Source: Phoenix dactylifera
Lineage: Eukaryota; Streptophyta; Magnoliopsida; Arecales; Arecaceae
NCBI RefSeq assembly: GCF_009389715.1
Contig: NC_052399.1
Coordinates: 28,405,146-28,469,145, forward strand
Length of the DNA stretch: 64,000 nucleotides
Direction of reading: 5' to 3'
Shown: positions 60,101-64,000 of the stretch, one piece after another
Layout of the letters: the number at the start of each line of letters is the position of its first letter
Position numbering within the stretch: position 1 is the first letter of the stretch
Notes under the pieces: generated by a model
Database searches by the model: none
Seen by the model: only the letters and a program-made list of their open reading frames with translations
What the model was told of the DNA's origin: nothing
Position numbers and translations under genes: made by a program

Positions 60101-62269
60101 GAATTCCGGTTGGGGGTTTCATCCTTTTAATGTCATAGTTTGGATCACCATTTGTGGGGCAATGCTGGATAAAATGGCCTGGAAAGAAATTTCTCTTAAG
60201 GTACATAAATTGGTGATCCCCAATGATGAAAAAACAATTAATTACAATGACAGGGACCTCATATGTCACCATATTATAAATACCTGGTACTTTGCATCTA
60301 TGACAAACATAGCCTGCTGGAGGCGTCTTGCGCTCCAGTCCACCTCGGCCTTCATTTAGTGACAAAAATGAAAATGTCAGAATCCAGAACAATGGGAAGA
60401 TAAAATAAAGTATACATGCAGCATGCATCATCTACTAACTCATTTACTCTTGCAACAAAAGTCCATAGAAAAATGGATAACAAATGTTTTAACTCTAAAA
60501 TGTGATACATCAGAAAAGAAACATCCCAATAAACAGACAAGGGACGAATGCATTTGCGAGTCCCTAGTATCACAAATATATGTAGGAAAACAGAAAGAAC
60601 ATATGCTACTTTTAGAGGCACATAAATATAACAAACACAAAATTAACCAAACTCTAGTTCAACCTAAAAAGTTAATTTTATTGTGAGGATCTGCACGTAA
60701 GTCAAAGAATCAAAGAAGGAAAATGACACAAGAATGAAGAACAGTATCAATACACGAAAAGAGACAAGCATGATGAGCACTACAGGTGTTTAAAGGATTA
60801 CCAAAACCACGACCAGCAATCATTCTCCCACCCACTCCCCTACCAAAGCCTCTTCCAGCACCATAACCTTCTTGCGTTTGACTGCAAAGGGTTTGACCCA
60901 GTGAAAAACACTGTTATGAATGGTTCCTCATTGGTAAACCAAATGTGGCTGCCATTGCTACTTCATTCTCTTGTACTTTTCTAAGCTTTTTAACTCCAAA
61001 ATATATGTAAGAAATGTCAAATTTTCAACTAAATGTCTCACCGATTCCAGTCAAGGGCAGGTGTGTCGATTAGAGCCTTAATCTTGCTATCCTCGTCAAC
61101 CTTATTTGCAGGAGAAACATCTACTACTGGATGGGTTGACAGAGCAGGAAGTGCTTCAGGAATAGCATACAGATCATTACCAAATTCATCCCATTCAGAT
61201 TCTTCAGGCTGTGAAATTAGATTGAATGTAAAATTAATATCCTTACCATCAATCAAAGATGAGAACAGTCAGGAAAATCCACTCATTACCCATTCAAGAA
61301 CTAAGATAATGGTGGTCGACACCAGTTCAGAATTTAAAAAAAAAAAAAAATTAAGCATAGGGAATCGTATCCAGAAATTTAAGTCTTACATATTTCATGG
61401 TAGATGAATCACCAAGCAAAGTGCTACTTGCTGGTGGAAGATCTTCTACCTTGTCCTCTACAACTTTCATCCTGCAGATAGAATGCAAACTTTCAATCAA
61501 AGGATCCGGTCAGGAATTCAACATTGTCTTAAAGTTGCCTTATGAAATTTAATCCCAACAAAGTTTAAAAATATATTTCAGTAAAACTACATCCTTCTCA
61601 CACAAACAAATCTAAATTCATTGGCTAAGGCATAAAGCAAATGTACATAGAAGAGCTAATCAAATGATCAGGATTCAGAGTGCAAAATAGTACTCGTCTC
61701 GTTCTGTAACAATAGGCTTCCGGGGCCGTCCTGGGACGCGACGAATCAATACTGATGTATTTTTGGGTATCATGGCACCTTCATCTACATATTCTGAAAG
61801 CGAAAATGGAAGAACACAAAGTCTATAAAAATCCAGAGTGAGATTAGCGCAGCCCGCATAACTCCCAGCAAACTAACTCAACAGACACATTATCAATCAA
61901 ATACCAGGCACAATCTCACAAACTCAGTTACCCCTTATCTCTTAAATATTCAAGCACAATTATCTAAAAATATTCCAAATCCATCCTTTTTTTAATATTT
62001 TTAGTCTAATAACTGATAATGCTGAACGTGTTGAACTATAATCCTATAAGTAAACTGCATGAACAAATCAATCAAGAGAACCTAGTCTAGAAGAAGAACC
62101 AACCTTCATTAGTCTGCGCGTTGGAGACCATAAGGTCGAAATCGGTACCCCTTCCCAAATGCTTCGATTCAAAAATTCGTTCTTTCAAATTGGCAACGGA
62201 TATGAATTGACCCTCAATTGGAACAGAGTCATAATCTTTGGCACTTTTAAACTTATAATACACAGCCAT
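54152..62269 (-). CDS. PQT3: PQT3-like E3 ubiquitin ligase (RBBP6 type), 15 exons
   Basis: Minus-strand exons: 62104-62269, 61694-61793, 61390-61471, 61042-61208, 60802-60881, 60284-60349, 60022-60178, 59788-59936, 59460-59624, 59077-59373, 58658-58699, 58241-58499, 57795-57917, 56030-56114 and 54152-54691. All have GT-AG introns and fitting phases, giving 825 residues. The N-terminal DWNN ubiquitin-like domain (MAVYYKFKSAKDYDSVPIEG) is followed by a CCHC zinc knuckle (CHRCKVPGHFIQHC) and a RING/U-box-like domain (LPPELHCPLCKEVMKDAVL, then CCFRSFCDKC, SMCVCG). Next come a Pro/Glu-rich linker, a Gly/Pro/Met-rich segment and an Arg/Ser-rich basic tail. This is the RBBP6/Mpe1 plan. In Arabidopsis PQT3 is an E3 ligase that tunes oxidative-stress tolerance through PRMT4b; relatives also join mRNA 3'-end processing. 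It is expected in the nucleus. An alternative upstream acceptor for exon 8 gives a stop, so 59936 is used. Confidence 0.95.
54692..56029 (-). other. Last intron of the PQT3-like gene with a GC-rich insertion
   Basis: Between about 54960 and 55885 the base composition rises above that of the intron edges. It holds phrases such as CTACGCCAGGGGGGACCACC and CACGTGTCAAGACCCGATTG, in the style of Gypsy-type LTRs or leaders. The right end may be AGTAACA near 55885. No clear target duplication was seen, so the element is a guess; it does not disturb the splice sites. Confidence 0.4.
56115..57794 (-). other. Intron 13 of the PQT3-like gene
   Basis: This 1.68-kb AT-rich intron has intact GT-AG ends (GTAATTG at 57794 and TTTCAG at 56120-56115). 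I saw no gene or repeat element inside it. Confidence 0.7.
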
Positions 62270-63110
62270 TATTTTTCCTTTCCGGTTTTCTTCGGATCTA
62301 ATTGCAAACCAGATCAACCAAAAACACAGAACTTGCTGGAAATTAAACAACGAGCAGCAAACTGAATTTTAAGGCCGAAATTAAAAACAGGCCTGATATT
62401 AAGCTAGAACAACAGAAATCATAGACACGTGTACAAGCAGTATATCTCCTTTCCAATCCTTGACGAAGATCACGCTCTATTCCCCGATCAAGAAACGATC
62501 TGTCTGGAAGAGAAAAGAGGAAGAAACCCGAGATGAGTTCGCCGCCAATCGCTTCACGTCCCAATAGAATAGAACAGCGATCCAACCAGCAAAAGGCCCC
62601 GATCCGCAGCGGAATCACCGAGATCGACGATCACCGCCACCGCTACAAGAAGAGAAGATCTTCCGCAACAAAAACCCCCCTTCGGTTTAAGGGTTTCAGC
62701 CGGAGGAGGCGATATCGGACACCGCGCTCAACAGATCGCCAACGCCGTTACGGAATCGCCCGAGGCTGCGGCGAATCCAAGAATCTCCCGAACAAGCACT
62801 TCGATCGGAAATTCGAGGAGAGAACGAAGAAACGGTGGCTTCTCCGATGAAAAATCCCCAACTCGACCAGCGAGGAAGCCTTGGATCGATCAATCGGGGA
62901 AGGATCCGGAGAGAACTCGAGGCGATGGATGGATTCGAGGGGGATCGAAGGAAGTTAGGGTTAGGGTTTCCCCTTTCCTTTCGAGAGATATCTCCAGCGC
63001 TCACAGAAAGAGGGAGAAGGAGACGCCCGGTTTCCTTAACGCGGAGGACAAAAAAGGCAACTTCCAACGAGGAGTCGAGGGTGGTGCGGGGTGCGGTATT
63101 TATAGACAGA
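62270..63110 (-). promoter_or_regulatory. 5' UTR and promoter of the PQT3-like gene
   Basis: A TATAAATA box on the minus strand lies at about 63096-63103. A telo-box pair AAACCCTAACCCTAA lies at about 62955-62971, within the likely leader. The leader from about 63070 to 62270 is GC-rich at its 5' end. A good acceptor TTTGCAATTAG near 62300 suggests a 5' UTR intron, common in plant housekeeping genes. Telo-boxes are typical of genes active in dividing cells. Confidence 0.6.
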
Positions 63111-63179
63111 CCGCTCCAGTTAAAACCTCACCGCCTTCACCTCGTTGGTTAAAGCGGGCCGGACGGCAACGGCGGAGAT

Positions 63180-64000
63180 GTGGGGCCCATGGAAAACGGA
63201 TGATGGGTGGGCTTCCGTGTCCCTTCCATCTGGTCTGGCTTTCTAGATCACAGATCCCACTATTAGGAGGATACCGTCTAAATTAAGAGAAAGGGAAGAG
63301 GAATTGGATCGTCACTTTGTTTTGCAATCTATTATTTTCTATTGCATTGTGAGTATTTGTACTCATGCGTAGGGTGGAAAAAATTGACCTGCTCCAATAA
63401 ATTTGATCCATCCTGATCTTATTTGGGTTGGGTTTGGATCAAAGATTTTTTAGTTAGGGTTTGACGTGGGTCAAATTCTCTAACCGAAGTTTAAATAGAT
63501 CGAGTATGGATCAAAGTTTTGATTTGACTTGGGTTATGATGTTAGATTTTATCTAGATTGAAAAAATTTAGATTGGGTTAAGTCGTGATGTTGGATAATT
63601 TTTTTTTAAGTGAATAGTGTTTCTCTATTGATATTAGTTATTTAAATCTTTTTGAAAATTAGTCAGTAAAAATTGTAAATATTGAATTTGATAAGTTAGT
63701 ATAGGTTTACCAAAAAATCACTCTTACAAAATTGATTAGATTGAGGTCAAACAAATGACCCAAAATAACCTGTGAATGGATATGGATCAAGAGAAATCTT
63801 GACCTGATACAAGGTCGAGTATAGGTCAGAGTTTGTATGTCGTTGTCCTTACTTGACTCGACCTAATCAATTAACTCTCATGTAGGTAAGGAAATTGCAT
63901 TACATTATAAAGTCAATGATTGTTATCTGCAACACCAAGTTTAGCTGAAAATTGTAAACATCAAGGTCATGTACATGGGCATGACAATATTGCATGATTA
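63180..64000. other. Intergenic DNA upstream of the PQT3-like gene
   Basis: No gene was recognised. At 63370-63860 there is a block of repeated GGATCAAA, GGGTTGGGTTTGG and GATTGGGTTAAG words, a decayed dispersed repeat that also appears at 53490-53650. Confidence 0.4.

Overview
The window is nuclear DNA from a monocot plant, probably a palm. It has long AT-rich intergenic DNA, spliced genes with GT-AG introns, GC-rich 5' coding ends, Angela/BARE-like Copia, TRIM, LINE, SINE and Mutator-like elements, and proteins that read as plant families throughout. The palm assignment is inference; the monocot assignment is firmer. No rRNA, tRNA gene, CRISPR or bacterial feature was seen.

Layout. 1-13584: five copies of an ~844-bp tandem repeat in an A-B-A-B-A order, split by a young 9.9-kb Copia element with 2.4-kb LTRs (1676-11543). 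13585-20480: gene-poor DNA with two exon-like stretches of an unrecognised gene, a non-autonomous Mutator-like element (15873-16751) that carries a 244-bp palindrome, and a decayed coiled-coil coding relic. 20566-21219 (-): intronless OVATE-family repressor. 21320-30300: AT-rich intergenic DNA with SINE-like and TRIM-like insertions and microsatellites. 30319-36532 (-): two tandem three-exon seed maturation protein (LEA D-34/SMP) genes with a LINE relic between them; the first carries a 1-nt frameshift. 36900-43900: LINE relic with a SINE inserted in it, LTR-type fragments and a compact TRIM. 44054-45916 (+): intronless cation/calcium exchanger (CCX). 47900-49800: F-box FBD relics and a partial decayed copy of the neighbouring PPR gene. 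49310-53387 (-): two-exon DYW-type PPR gene matching LOI1/MEF11, with a frameshift just before the DYW zinc motif. 54152-62269 (-): a 15-exon PQT3-like (RBBP6-type) E3 ubiquitin ligase gene whose exons join in frame to 825 codons; its 5' UTR and promoter run to about 63110.

The host genes do not form a pathway. The only functional cluster is the SMP pair, which shares exon structure, TATA boxes and ABRE-like ACGT elements upstream, as expected for seed/ABA-regulated genes. I saw no clearly new biological system. The most unusual structures are the palindrome-bearing Mutator-like element, the dimeric tandem array, and single small frameshifts in two otherwise well-kept host genes.
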